A stretch of 27,146 nucleotides of DNA from an uncultured Candidatus Pelagibacter sp. (GCA_905612335.1 CAJQRT010000013.1:1-27146), one strand, 5' to 3'. Shown: positions 15,136 through 22,406, counted from the first letter of the stretch. Notes: generated by a model from the letters alone, not told the origin. Program-made: numbers and translations.

Positions 15136-17916
15136 TTACTCAGCAATTAACTGAATATCGCTAAAATATATTCCATCAAAATGCTTGTTTGCAAGTTGAG
15201 CTATCTCTCTTTTACTAATGCTTTTAATGATAGTTTCTATGTTCATTAACCTTTCTAAATAAAGATTATTTTTATCTGCAGTATGAATAGCATTTAACCA
15301 AGTAGAATTAGATTCTAAGCTAGTCTTATAATCGTTAATTAAAGTTAATTTTTTATCTTCAAATAATTTCAAGTCAAAGTTACCTTTTTTAACTTCATTT
15401 AAAATAACATTTATCTTTTTATTAATTTCTTCAATGTTTTTAGGATCAGCTCCATAGCTTATATAATAACTTATTAGTTCTATTGGTTTATATACGCTGT
15501 CGTAATAATTGGCTGATATTGAATAAACTAAATTATCTTTTTCTCTTATTTGATCAAAAAATATTTTATCAACAATTGAGTGTAATAAATTAGTTTTATA
15601 TTTTTCCTTAATCGTGTTGTTAAATTTCTTGTGATATAATCTATTTATATAAGCCTTTTTGGGATCCTCTTGTTCATACTTAATCTCTTCAGAACCTAAA
15701 TTTATTCTAATACCACGATCAATATAACCATCTTTTCTATCTACCTTTGGTAGGCTGCCTATATATTTTTCAATTAACCTCTCAATTTCAGCAAATTCAA
15801 AATCTCCAACGATTACAAAATTGAAATTGCCCCCATCTTTAAATCGATCAATATAAAAATCCTGAACATCTTTAAGATTTATTTGATTATAAAACTCTTC
15901 TGTTGGGTACTTTGCTCGGGGGTGGTTTTGATAAAGCTTTGCCGTATATTCTAGATTAGAAGCATGGGTAGGGGTTTCTTTTTTAATATTATATTGGCTA
16001 ATTTTATCTTCTTTAAAGATATCTACATGAGTTTGATTAACTCTTAAATCTGTGAAGTTTACGTATAAAAACTGAAACATTGTTTCTAAGTATTCATTGG
16101 TTGAATACCCCTTAATCCCCTCTTGTTGACCATCGATAAAAGTAAATAAGTCTACAAAGTTTTTAGGATATAAATTTTGTTTTTCTGTAACAGTTAATTC
16201 ACCAATGTCTGCCATAGATAAGATACCACTGGTATATTTTGCAGAGGGATAGATATCATCACTTGCTTGTGAGGACCCGCCAGAACTGTAACCTCTAATT
16301 CTAATTTGGTCTTTTTTAAAATCTGTTTTCTTTAAATAAACCTCAGGACCATTAGCTAAGGTTAATTTGATAACTCCTGTATTAGGATACTTTGTTCTCT
16401 TAACAATCTTAGATCCAACTAGATCTTCCTTAATTAACTCAACTTCTTTTAATGCAAATTCATAAGGCTCGATTTCTTTATTTTCTACTTCTGCATAAAG
16501 TTCTTTTATCTCAGCTTCATTAGGCAGGTTTTTAATATAACTTGGCGCATTAATTTGAATAATTTGATTTTTAGCTTTGATATAATTTTTAAAATAATCA
16601 TTTAAATCTTTAACGGTAATAGAAGGCATTATCTCTTTGGTAAATCTTAATTGATCTTCAGAAGAGCTGATCATTTCATCATCTAAAAAATGTCTCTGGT
16701 ATTCATTAGTAAAGTTTTCGGAACTACGAGTTTCACTGTTAATAATGTTTTGCTCTATGTTTCTTAAATGGTTTTTTTTAGCTAAATCTAGCTCTGAATT
16801 AAGAAAACCAAATTTTTCAATCTGTTTATTAAATGTTAAAAAATCCTTAATACCCTCTTTAACTTTAGCTTCATTTAATGTTGTTGAAATTAATTTGTAT
16901 TCATCTAAATCAGAAATTTGATGGCTACCTAATCCACTATTTAAAAAAGTTACTTCATTTTTTTCTAATAATTCTTCGATACGTCTATCGTAAATATCTT
17001 CAATTAAATCATAGATTTTATTATCCCGATAATTGCTAAATGTATTTAATTTTTGAAATTTAGTTTTTTCCCAAATACTAAAAGTAACACTGGTTGTTTC
17101 TTCATCTTGGTATTTAAAAAAATAGTTTTCTTTAAAGTCAGGTATTTTATAATTAGGTACCTCTACTTCTTTATTTTTAAATTCTGAGAAACTCTCCGTA
17201 ATTAAGTCTTTTATTTTATTAACATCAACATCCCCTATAACAAATAACCCCATCAAGTTAGGCTGATACCATTTTCGGTAATAGTCTCTCGCATCTTCGT
17301 ATTTAAAGTTTCTAATAACTTCAATGTCACCAATAGGTAGTCTTTCTAATAGAAGTGAGTTTCTGTAAAGATAGGGAAAAAATTTATCTATGTATCTTTT
17401 AGTAGCACCTAAATCACTACGCCACTCTTCTTCAACAATCTTTCTCTCCCTCTCAAAAGCCTCATCCTCTAAAGTTAAATTATTACTAATATCTGCTAAA
17501 ATTTTAATGGTGGTTGCAATATTTTCAGGGTTATCAGTTGGAATTTCATATTCATAAACTGTCTCTAAGTGTCCAGTCGATGCATTATAATGTGAGCCAA
17601 TATCAAGACCAATTGAAGACATGAACTTATCGAGTGCATCTTTTGGATAATTTTTAGAGCCATTAAAGGCCATATGCTCTAATAAATGAGCAAGACCTAA
17701 TTGGTTTTCTTCCTCCATTACAGAGCCAGCTTTGATAACTAATTTTATATAAACTTTATCTTCAGGTTTTTTATTTTCTCGAATGTAATATGTGAAACCA
17801 TTATCAAGTTTGCCATAAGTAATTCCAGCATCCATGGGGAATTCATTTTCAGCTTTTAAAACACTGGTAAATGAAACAAAGATAATTGAAAATATAAATA
17901 ATAAGAATTTATTCAT
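15136..17916 (-). CDS. M16 family zinc metalloprotease, periplasmic, two-domain
   Basis: A 926-residue insulinase/pitrilysin-family peptidase. The N-terminus MNKFLLFIFSIIFVSFTSVLKA is a signal peptide, so the enzyme acts in the periplasm. The inverted zinc motif HLLEH (His77, Glu80, His81) sits in GLAHLLEHMAFNGS, and the third ligand is in ERKIVEEEW about 75 residues later. The rest contains the inactive M16 repeats; IVGDFEFAEIERLIEKY and REKDNLVYSISANYY mark the C-terminal half. Length and layout resemble PqqL-type proteases, which degrade peptides; the substrate is unknown. An ATG five codons earlier (17931) is equally open. I prefer 17916 because the signal peptide then begins with its Lys. 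A 71-base gap separates it from the 64-residue gene upstream. Confidence 0.88.
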   Translation of the reverse strand: MNKFLLFIFSIIFVSFTSVLKAENEFPMDAGITYGKLDNGFTYYIRENKKPEDKVYIKLVIKAGSVMEEENQLGLAHLLEHMAFNGSKNYPKDALDKFMSSIGLDIGSHYNASTGHLETVYEYEIPTDNPENIATTIKILADISNNLTLEDEAFERERKIVEEEWRSDLGATKRYIDKFFPYLYRNSLLLERLPIGDIEVIRNFKYEDARDYYRKWYQPNLMGLFVIGDVDVNKIKDLITESFSEFKNKEVEVPNYKIPDFKENYFFKYQDEETTSVTFSIWEKTKFQKLNTFSNYRDNKIYDLIEDIYDRRIEELLEKNEVTFLNSGLGSHQISDLDEYKLISTTLNEAKVKEGIKDFLTFNKQIEKFGFLNSELDLAKKNHLRNIEQNIINSETRSSENFTNEYQRHFLDDEMISSSEDQLRFTKEIMPSITVKDLNDYFKNYIKAKNQIIQINAPSYIKNLPNEAEIKELYAEVENKEIEPYEFALKEVELIKEDLVGSKIVKRTKYPNTGVIKLTLANGPEVYLKKTDFKKDQIRIRGYSSGGSSQASDDIYPSAKYTSGILSMADIGELTVTEKQNLYPKNFVDLFTFIDGQQEGIKGYSTNEYLETMFQFLYVNFTDLRVNQTHVDIFKEDKISQYNIKKETPTHASNLEYTAKLYQNHPRAKYPTEEFYNQINLKDVQDFYIDRFKDGGNFNFVIVGDFEFAEIERLIEKYIGSLPKVDRKDGYIDRGIRINLGSEEIKYEQEDPKKAYINRLYHKKFNNTIKEKYKTNLLHSIVDKIFFDQIREKDNLVYSISANYYDSVYKPIELISYYISYGADPKNIEEINKKINVILNEVKKGNFDLKLFEDKKLTLINDYKTSLESNSTWLNAIHTADKNNLYLERLMNIETIIKSISKREIAQLANKHFDGIYFSDIQLIAE

Positions 17917-17987
17917 AACAGGTAATACCATTAAACTTGGATAAGATATACGTAAGCTTTTAATCGTATCTAATTTAACTATTTATT

Positions 17988-18182
17988 TTATATAAGTCTA
18001 ATGTTGTTAGATATTTTTATTTTTCTTTTCTTTTCAAATCTCCACAAAATAAAAAATAGAAGTATTAGCCCAGGTTGTAAAATTACAAAGATAACAATAT
18101 TAGCAAGTTCATAGCCCATGCCTGTTACCTCCCCTATAACTTCAAGAACCCCTACGCACCAAAGAAAGAATTTCTCTATCAT
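17988..18182 (-). CDS. Small two-helix membrane protein, conserved-looking
   Basis: The 64-residue product reads MIEKFFLWCVGVLEVIGEVT then GMGYELANIVIFVILQPGLI and a hydrophobic stretch ending in a basic tail (RFEKKRKIK). I see one amphipathic or short helix (residues 3-20) and one strong membrane span (27-48), with positive charges at the C-terminus on the likely cytoplasmic side. The pattern G-x-x-x-G-M-x-Y-x-x-x-N-I-x-I-F-V-I resembles small uncharacterised marine bacterial membrane proteins from memory. Function unknown. It begins six bases after the stop of the upstream gene, so it belongs to that packed set. Confidence 0.6.
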   Translation of the reverse strand: MIEKFFLWCVGVLEVIGEVTGMGYELANIVIFVILQPGLILLFFILWRFEKKRKIKISNNIRLI

Positions 18183-18188
18183 AAATTT

Positions 18189-18566
18189 TTATTCAATGTT
18201 TGTCGTTTCAACTTCACATTTATAATGTTCTAAGAACCTATCATTTTTATAATCATATTTAGATAAGGTCATGCTAGGTTCTGTATCTCCATCAAGCAAA
18301 ATCATTTGAAACCCTAATTCATAATCTGCAAACCTTGCAGTTATCTGGTTTTTACCAATATCTAATTTATTAGCTTCAATCATGACAAATTCACCCTTAT
18401 CTTTATCGAAGTATTCAAGTCCTACAGCTTGCATTGTAAATTTTAAAGGGTCATGTTTTCTTCCAATGACTACATATTTCATATTAAGGCATGAGATTTT
18501 CAAACCTTGATCAGCGTTAGACGTTGTTGGTAATAACAATAAGATAAGTAAAATAATTCTTAACAT
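18189..18566 (-). CDS. Secreted protein of unknown function (125 aa)
   Basis: A signal peptide (MLRIILLILLLLPTTSNA, cleavage near residue 18) is followed by about 107 residues with two Cys: one in KISCLN near the new N-terminus and one in HYKCEVE near the C-terminus. A single disulfide joining the ends is likely. Alternating hydrophobic/polar strands (ITARFADYELGFQMILL) suggest a small beta protein. No family recognised. It starts three bases after the stop of the 186-residue secreted gene and ends six bases before the 64-residue gene; the four genes 19312-17988 look like one unit. Confidence 0.6.
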   Translation of the reverse strand: MLRIILLILLLLPTTSNADQGLKISCLNMKYVVIGRKHDPLKFTMQAVGLEYFDKDKGEFVMIEANKLDIGKNQITARFADYELGFQMILLDGDTEPSMTLSKYDYKNDRFLEHYKCEVETTNIE

Positions 18567-18569
18567 TAT

Positions 18570-19130
18570 CTAACTATCCAAATGATCAATGGTTTTACAG
18601 AGCTTATTAGCCTCTAAGACAGATGGCACAAGCTTATCTAATTTCCAATTGTTAGTGGTTATATCAAAATACTTAGCAGCTTTAAAATCAATCCCATCTA
18701 CTATCTCAATTTCGTACTTCTGAAATTCATCATAGAATTCTTTTAAGAAATGCATGTATTCTTTAATAGGAAATGTACCCAAACTAAATGATACCCTGTA
18801 TCCCATTAAAAAGGGTGAAACACTGATAACATTTGCCGTTACATCTACACCGTTGATCTTTATAGGAATATTTTTGTCTATTAATTGCTTAATATCCCCA
18901 GGTTTTTCAAAAGTATAAAAAGTAAAATTATTATAAACTTTTGTACAATTACTTTCTGTTGAAATAAAAAAATTCAATGAATCCCCGTGAGTAACTTCCC
19001 CTGATACTCTGGCATAGGCTAAGCTGTTAAATTGATCGATGGTCCATTCTTCTTCAGCTTGAGCCTGGTAGGCAATGACTAATAAGAATAAAAACAAATG
19101 AGCTGATACAAAAATTAAGAACCGTTTCAT
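18570..19130 (-). CDS. Secreted protein of unknown function (186 aa)
   Basis: Signal peptide MKRFLIFVSAHLFLFLLVIA followed by YQAQA, with cleavage near residue 25. The mature part of about 160 residues has two Cys (SNCTKV and KLCKTI) that could form a disulfide, with an N-terminal beta-rich half and a C-terminal half that is helical and acidic (MHFLKEFYDEFQKYEIEI). No family recognised. The ATG overlaps the TGA of the upstream 61-residue gene in an ATGA arrangement, a sign of coupled translation and good evidence that both frames are real. Confidence 0.6.
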   Translation of the reverse strand: MKRFLIFVSAHLFLFLLVIAYQAQAEEEWTIDQFNSLAYARVSGEVTHGDSLNFFISTESNCTKVYNNFTFYTFEKPGDIKQLIDKNIPIKINGVDVTANVISVSPFLMGYRVSFSLGTFPIKEYMHFLKEFYDEFQKYEIEIVDGIDFKAAKYFDITTNNWKLDKLVPSVLEANKLCKTIDHLDS

Positions 19131-19312
19131 GATTTAAGCTCCACATTTATTCCATTTTTCTTGAGTATTTTGATTATTTTCTCCCAAATGATGCTGTTGT
19201 GGGTACTGGGACTGAGTTCAAACTTGAAGGTTTGTTTGTAAACTGGGCTGCAGTTATCATAAGCAATGTAAGCGCTTACATGACAGTATTTATTAATACC
19301 GTTTATTTCCAT
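19127..19312 (-). CDS. Small cytoplasmic protein of unknown function (61 aa)
   Basis: A 61-residue protein (MEINGINKYCHVSAYIAYDN and onward) with two Cys (KYCHV, DNCSP), no signal peptide and a basic C-terminal helix (IIKILKKNGINVELKS). A strong AGGAG lies nine bases before the ATG, and its TGA overlaps the next ATG by four bases. Both support real translation. It heads the packed four-gene set on this strand. No family recognised. Confidence 0.6.
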   Translation of the reverse strand: MEINGINKYCHVSAYIAYDNCSPVYKQTFKFELSPSTHNSIIWEKIIKILKKNGINVELKS

Positions 19313-19573
19313 GTATCAAAACTCCTATTATTGGTTGTATTTTTAAGGGTAAGTAATTTGTAGTTTGTAATGGTTTCACCCCTTCTCCTATCAAGAGGTC
19401 TACGTAAAGAGGACAACAATGAAAAAAAACGTAAACGGGTGAAAAGGAATGAAATCCAATGCATGATTCTATTTAAATCATTAGTGTATGTTTAAATCTT
19501 GCTGCAATAATGTTTAATTTGTGAAGTCAGAATCAGATAGTAAAATTTGATTGATTTTGTTAGTCTAAAAATC
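19313..19573. other. Upstream region of the 19312-17988 gene set; no convincing gene
   Basis: 261 bases without a well-supported gene. It holds the ribosome site of the 61-residue gene (minus strand), an 8-bp inverted repeat TTTCACCC (19374-19381) / GGGTGAAA (19437-19444) 55 bases apart, and a 41-codon plus-strand frame (19370-19495) with a very basic middle. I could not find a promoter with good -35 and -10 on either strand. Confidence 0.4.
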
Positions 19574-19717
19574 ATGCCATTAAAAATAGAGTCTCAATCT
19601 AATTTTATCCAAGAACTCTGCAAATATTATATGGAGTTTCTTAAAGATGGTTTCAAATCAAATAGATTTCCAAAAAGATATATCAGGTGTCTAGCTGAAG
19701 GAATGATTGCTACTTGA
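19574..19717 (+). pseudogene. Probable N-terminal remnant of a larger gene (47 codons)
   Basis: The plus-strand frame reads MPLKIESQSNFIQELCKYYM, then EFLKDGFKSNRFPKRYIRCL and eight more residues before TGATGA. The aromatic/acidic helix followed by a KSxRFPKR segment looks like a genuine structured N-terminus rather than random translation, and reminds me of the first residues of long, uncharacterised bacterial proteins. The frame then ends abruptly. I read it as a gene start left after loss of the rest. It is the only plus-strand coding-like segment in this stretch. It may equally be an intact small protein. Confidence 0.35.
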
Positions 19718-19874
19718 TGAAATAGATGATGGTTAGAATTGTAAGGATAATGACAATCCAAATAGTAAGATTGGTCAAGAATTGCTTTAATTTAGAATTA
19801 GATTGTAGAAAAGCTGGGAGTACTAATAAGAGTATCCCTAGCATATAAACAAAGGGTAATATCTGATCCATCAT
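19710..19874 (-). CDS. Small two-helix membrane protein (54 aa)
   Basis: Starts MMDQILPFVYMLGILLLVLP, continues AFLQSNSKLKQFLTNLTIWI and ends in a second span with a short IK tail. There are two membrane spans (about residues 5-22 and 35-52) joined by the polar loop QSNSKLKQF, a hairpin with a basic loop. I recall similar short alphaproteobacterial proteins with a SNSKLKQFL-type loop, but have no name for them. It begins 15 bases after the stop of the 175-residue gene on the same strand, consistent with being the last gene of that run. Its end overlaps the plus-strand remnant by eight bases. Confidence 0.5.
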   Translation of the reverse strand: MMDQILPFVYMLGILLLVLPAFLQSNSKLKQFLTNLTIWIVIILTILTIIYFIK

Positions 19875-19889
19875 TATATCTAGTTTGTG

Positions 19890-20417
19890 TTAAGCAACGA
19901 TTGTTCGAGACCGTCGTTCATTCTGCTTTATTTTATCAAAGGTTTTCTCAATTATTTTAGCTTTCGGTCTTAGCTCTTCATTGTTATCTTTTTCTAAAAG
20001 ATTTGCTCCAGCTGTTTTGTTAAATCCGTCTATTTTTTTAAAATATTCTTTGTTTTTAGATTGAGATTTACTGTACCAAAGGTCTTTTAATTGTTTGGTG
20101 TAATCTTCAAGTTTACTCTTATCCCAAGTAATGTTTTCTTGTTTTCTCATTAAATTATAAAATTGAATGAAATCTTTTGATTTAACCCACTGTCTAATTA
20201 TATGAGTAAGTGACTTGTCTTTATTTTCTGGATCAAGTTGCTTTTGTGTAACTATCGCAATAATATTTAATGAATAAGATGCTCTATCAACATCATAATT
20301 AGATGCATTCCCTTGGTCACACCCCTTTAATAAGCTCAGTACTTTCTCAAGATCACTGTCTGAATGTGTTAAATATTCAATTACCTTATCCCATTTATCT
20401 TTTGCAACTTTACCCAT
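19890..20417 (-). CDS. Hypothetical soluble protein (175 aa)
   Basis: Not recognised. The 175 residues start MGKVAKDKWDKVIEYLTHSD. There is no signal peptide or membrane span. It is strongly charged and mostly helical by eye, with a helical first half (residues 5-95) and a lysine-rich second half ending ERRSRTIVA. AGG lies five bases before the ATG. The upstream neighbour is the DUF1737 gene (27-base gap), and downstream is the small two-helix membrane protein. The whole run down from 22406 reads on this strand. Confidence 0.55.
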   Translation of the reverse strand: MGKVAKDKWDKVIEYLTHSDSDLEKVLSLLKGCDQGNASNYDVDRASYSLNIIAIVTQKQLDPENKDKSLTHIIRQWVKSKDFIQFYNLMRKQENITWDKSKLEDYTKQLKDLWYSKSQSKNKEYFKKIDGFNKTAGANLLEKDNNEELRPKAKIIEKTFDKIKQNERRSRTIVA

Positions 20418-20444
20418 TTATACCTAAAGTTTTTATTTATACCC

Positions 20445-20651
20445 TTATACTGATGATAACTTCATTTTTTTTGAATACTTTTTCTTAGGAGAGTTCTTTA
20501 TAACTGCTTGTGCACAACGCATTACCCCTCTTTTTTTATCAAAAGTCATCTTTGGCTCACCATATAATTTCCATCCATTGGATATTGCCTCAGTTACACG
20601 ATGGCAAAACTCTGAGGTGTCATCATTTGTAATAAATCTAAAACCTTTCAT
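20445..20651 (-). CDS. DUF1737-type small protein
   Basis: The 68-residue protein contains the DUF1737 pattern: an N-terminal FRFITNDDTSEFCHRV, then the ISNGWKLYGEPKMTF core and CAQAVI strand, followed by a basic tail (KKKYSKKMKL). DUF1737 proteins are small stand-alone domains of unknown function; conserved features are the W-x-L-x-G-x-P turn and the Q-A pair, both visible. A strong AAGGAG site lies before the ATG. It starts 12 bases after the membrane-protein gene upstream. Confidence 0.75.
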   Translation of the reverse strand: MKGFRFITNDDTSEFCHRVTEAISNGWKLYGEPKMTFDKKRGVMRCAQAVIKNSPKKKYSKKMKLSSV

Positions 20652-20663
20652 CTATTCTCCTTC

Positions 20664-21011
20664 TTAATTTTGTTTTTTATATTGTCTTCTGATGAAGATT
20701 ATTATGTAAGTGAACACAAAACCAAAGGCAAATTCATCTAAAATTGATCTATGATTACCCATACCACTTGCAAAATTCCATCTATTAGAATTAAAAAAAT
20801 CAATACCAATATCAAATGTTTCTTTACCATTAGAGGCTGAGACAAAAAGATAAACAACTATTACAAGTAAAAAACCACCCATATAAGAAGATAAAATATC
20901 CAAAAGAAGAACTTTATTCTTTTTATTTTTTATAAGTTTGTTTCCAGGCTTTGAAGTAACAAAGCTATTAACAAGAAGACTTAGAAAAGATATTAAGATT
21001 ACCCAATACAT
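20664..21011 (-). CDS. Small integral membrane protein (115 aa)
   Basis: Not recognised. Three hydrophobic spans are visible: residues 2-20 (YWVILISFLSLLVNSFV), about 36-58 (LDILSSYMGGFLLVIVVYLF) and about 90-107 (FAFGFVFTYIIIFI). A basic loop (KPGNKLIKNKKNK) follows the first span and the tail is basic (RRQYKKQN). The segment between spans 2 and 3 (GIDFFNSNRWNFASGMGNHR) is polar and probably outside the membrane. No ribosome site is evident. It sits between the zinc-ribbon/basic-peptide genes and DUF1737. Confidence 0.6.
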   Translation of the reverse strand: MYWVILISFLSLLVNSFVTSKPGNKLIKNKKNKVLLLDILSSYMGGFLLVIVVYLFVSASNGKETFDIGIDFFNSNRWNFASGMGNHRSILDEFAFGFVFTYIIIFIRRQYKKQN

Positions 21012-21076
21012 AAAAATATACTACTAAATCTCTAATAAGGTGTCTATCTAGAAGCAGCTTAGGTTAAATTAAACAA

Positions 21077-21196
21077 TTATTTAAGCTTAAACCTTGAGCA
21101 AAGAAACTTAAAGATAAGATAGTTAAATTTACCAAGACCATAAAAGTTAGGTGCGGGCTTCTTAGTTTTTACCTTGTTAACTTTTTTCTTCTTCAT
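21077..21196 (-). CDS. Possible 39-residue basic peptide
   Basis: An ATG-TAA frame gives MKKKKVNKVKTKKPAPNFYG followed by LGKFNYLIFKFLCSRFKLK. The first third is nearly all Lys, the rest aromatic and basic. It starts inside the last 20 bases of the zinc-ribbon gene in another frame, an overlap that would allow coupling. Lys-rich frames arise easily in AT-rich DNA, so confidence is low. The even spread of Lys and aromatic residues is what makes it worth listing. Confidence 0.3.
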   Translation of the reverse strand: MKKKKVNKVKTKKPAPNFYGLGKFNYLIFKFLCSRFKLK

Positions 21197-21341
21197 GACC
21201 AATATAGTTTTGTGTTTCATTTGAGTGCTTAAGATTATAACAATCCGTGCAAAGTAAGATCACTTCAGGGCCTGAGCTTACTTGTGTTAAGATGGCGGTA
21301 TCATCTCCACACTCACTACACCCTGATAAACGTTTTTTCAT
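21177..21341 (-). CDS. Zinc-ribbon microprotein (54 aa)
   Basis: Short enough to be missed by a length filter. It reads MKKRLSGCSECGDDTAILTQ, VSSGPEVILLCTDCYNLKHS and an acidic tail ending EEEKS. Two CxxC knuckles (Cys8/Cys11 and Cys31/Cys34) separated by a beta hairpin form a classic four-cysteine zinc ribbon of treble-clef or rubredoxin type, used in nucleic-acid or protein binding. Its ATG overlaps the TGA of the upstream single-helix gene (ATGA), a strong sign that it is translated. A specific family is not recognised. Confidence 0.65.
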   Translation of the reverse strand: MKKRLSGCSECGDDTAILTQVSSGPEVILLCTDCYNLKHSNETQNYIGHEEEKS

Positions 21342-21520
21342 TTATGTTTTTTACGGGTAATTTCATTAATCTTATCAATATAATTTTTTATCTCATTACC
21401 ATCTGCAGGTTTATTGTCCTGCTTGGGGTTTTTCTTTCTTTGATAATAATAATAGATAGGCATAACAACAGATAAGGAAACGATAATAACTGCAAGTATA
21501 ATTTCAGAAGTTGTAACCAT
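21338..21520 (-). CDS. Single-span membrane microprotein (60 aa)
   Basis: MVTTSEIILAVIIVSLSVVM continues with PIYYYYQRKKNPKQDNKPA and a charged C-terminal helix (EIKNYIDKINEITRKKHK). One N-terminal membrane span (residues 6-24) is followed by a basic cytoplasmic tail. The ATG at 21520 is preferred over an in-frame GTG at 21538 that would overlap the DUF4396 gene by ten bases. Its TGA overlaps the zinc-ribbon ATG by four bases, so the two are probably made together. Function unknown. Confidence 0.6.
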   Translation of the reverse strand: MVTTSEIILAVIIVSLSVVMPIYYYYQRKKNPKQDNKPADGNEIKNYIDKINEITRKKHK

Positions 21521-21528
21521 CTTAATAT

Positions 21529-21966
21529 TTAATGACACGCTTGATTGAATTTTTTAAGTCTCCAGTAATTATAAGGCCAAGGTGTTAAAAAGCCAACTAT
21601 TAACATAATGGGTACTACCCACCAAGTTAGCATAGCTCCACCAGTTAAAAAATAATCCGTAGCATTCATTGAAATTTCCATACTAACCATTGAAATAAAA
21701 CTCATGCCACAAGCTGTCTTTAACGCACTGATAAAATCAAACTTTTGTTTCATTAAAATATAAGTCTCGAGCATAATGCTAGTGAGTAAACCATTAATGA
21801 TTGCTAAAGTCATAATACCTAAAACTGGAAAAGGAATTTTACTTAACTGAAAAAATAATATAGTTCCAAAATCTCCAATAGAACAACCAACAACACACCA
21901 CATCGTATTCTTTGCACTAGTTCTCCAGCTATGTTTGCATCCCCAATGAAACGTATCTGTTGCCAT
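21529..21966 (-). CDS. DUF4396 integral membrane protein
   Basis: The 145 residues match the DUF4396 pattern I know: N-terminal CKHSWRTSAKNT (Cys-x-His-x-Trp), then VGCSIGDFGTILFFQ, and later SMEISMNATDYFLTGGAM and GFLTPWPYNYWRLKKF. There are four hydrophobic spans (about 22-40, 48-67, 85-100 and 112-130). The family has no proven function. From memory it occurs in metal- and especially copper-related gene neighbourhoods, and the conserved Cys, His and Met residues would suit a metal site, but nothing here proves it. It starts five bases after the cytochrome gene ends, so the two are surely co-transcribed. Confidence 0.8.
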   Translation of the reverse strand: MATDTFHWGCKHSWRTSAKNTMWCVVGCSIGDFGTILFFQLSKIPFPVLGIMTLAIINGLLTSIMLETYILMKQKFDFISALKTACGMSFISMVSMEISMNATDYFLTGGAMLTWWVVPIMLIVGFLTPWPYNYWRLKKFNQACH

Positions 21967-21971
21967 ATGAT

Positions 21972-22406
21972 TTATTTACTTAAATTTATTTGGTGTTGAT
22001 AATAATCGTCTGGCCAAAAACTTTTAATGTAGGCTAAAACTGAATCTATATCTTTGTCACTAAGGTTATCTTTAAAGCCACCCATCTTTCCTTCATAGTC
22101 ACTGATAATTCCAACTAAACCATACTTGATAATTTTATGAAGTGTTTCATCATCATGGTGCCAGGTGTGACCTGTACCATTTAAAGGGGGTGCTTTACGG
22201 TGACCATCTTCATCTAAGCCTTTCCAGTTTTCAGCTCCAGATAAATTAACCTGATGACAGCTTGCACAGTTATTTTGATATGCAATTTTACCTCTAGCAA
22301 ACATTAATTCAGAATCTCTTGCGATTGGAAAATGATTATCTGAGTAAGAAATATTACTTAATGATAAAAAAAATATTGTAATTAAAGTAATAAATGTATT
22401 TTTCAA
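21972..22406 (-). CDS. Periplasmic c-type cytochrome, class I mono-heme
   Basis: A signal peptide (cleavage near residue 22, SYS/DN) precedes a mature domain of about 120 residues with one heme site CASCH (47-51), a probable axial Met108 in EGKMGGF and a C-terminal cytochrome helix (DIDSVLAYIKSFW). The loop GHTWHHDDETLHKIIKYGL belongs to a cytochrome subgroup that I remember near copper-handling genes. The start is TTG at 22406: no ATG or GTG fits, an in-frame stop lies three codons upstream, and the signal peptide begins right there. It likely carries electrons in the periplasm; the partner is unknown. Confidence 0.88.
   Translation of the reverse strand: MKNTFITLITIFFLSLSNISYSDNHFPIARDSELMFARGKIAYQNNCASCHQVNLSGAENWKGLDEDGHRKAPPLNGTGHTWHHDDETLHKIIKYGLVGIISDYEGKMGGFKDNLSDKDIDSVLAYIKSFWPDDYYQHQINLSK

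Noticed and set aside
19370..19495. 41-codon plus-strand frame MVSPLLLSRG and onward
   Set aside because: No ribosome site or recognisable fold; Lys/Arg-rich frames are expected in AT-rich DNA. Kept only as part of a low-interest finding.
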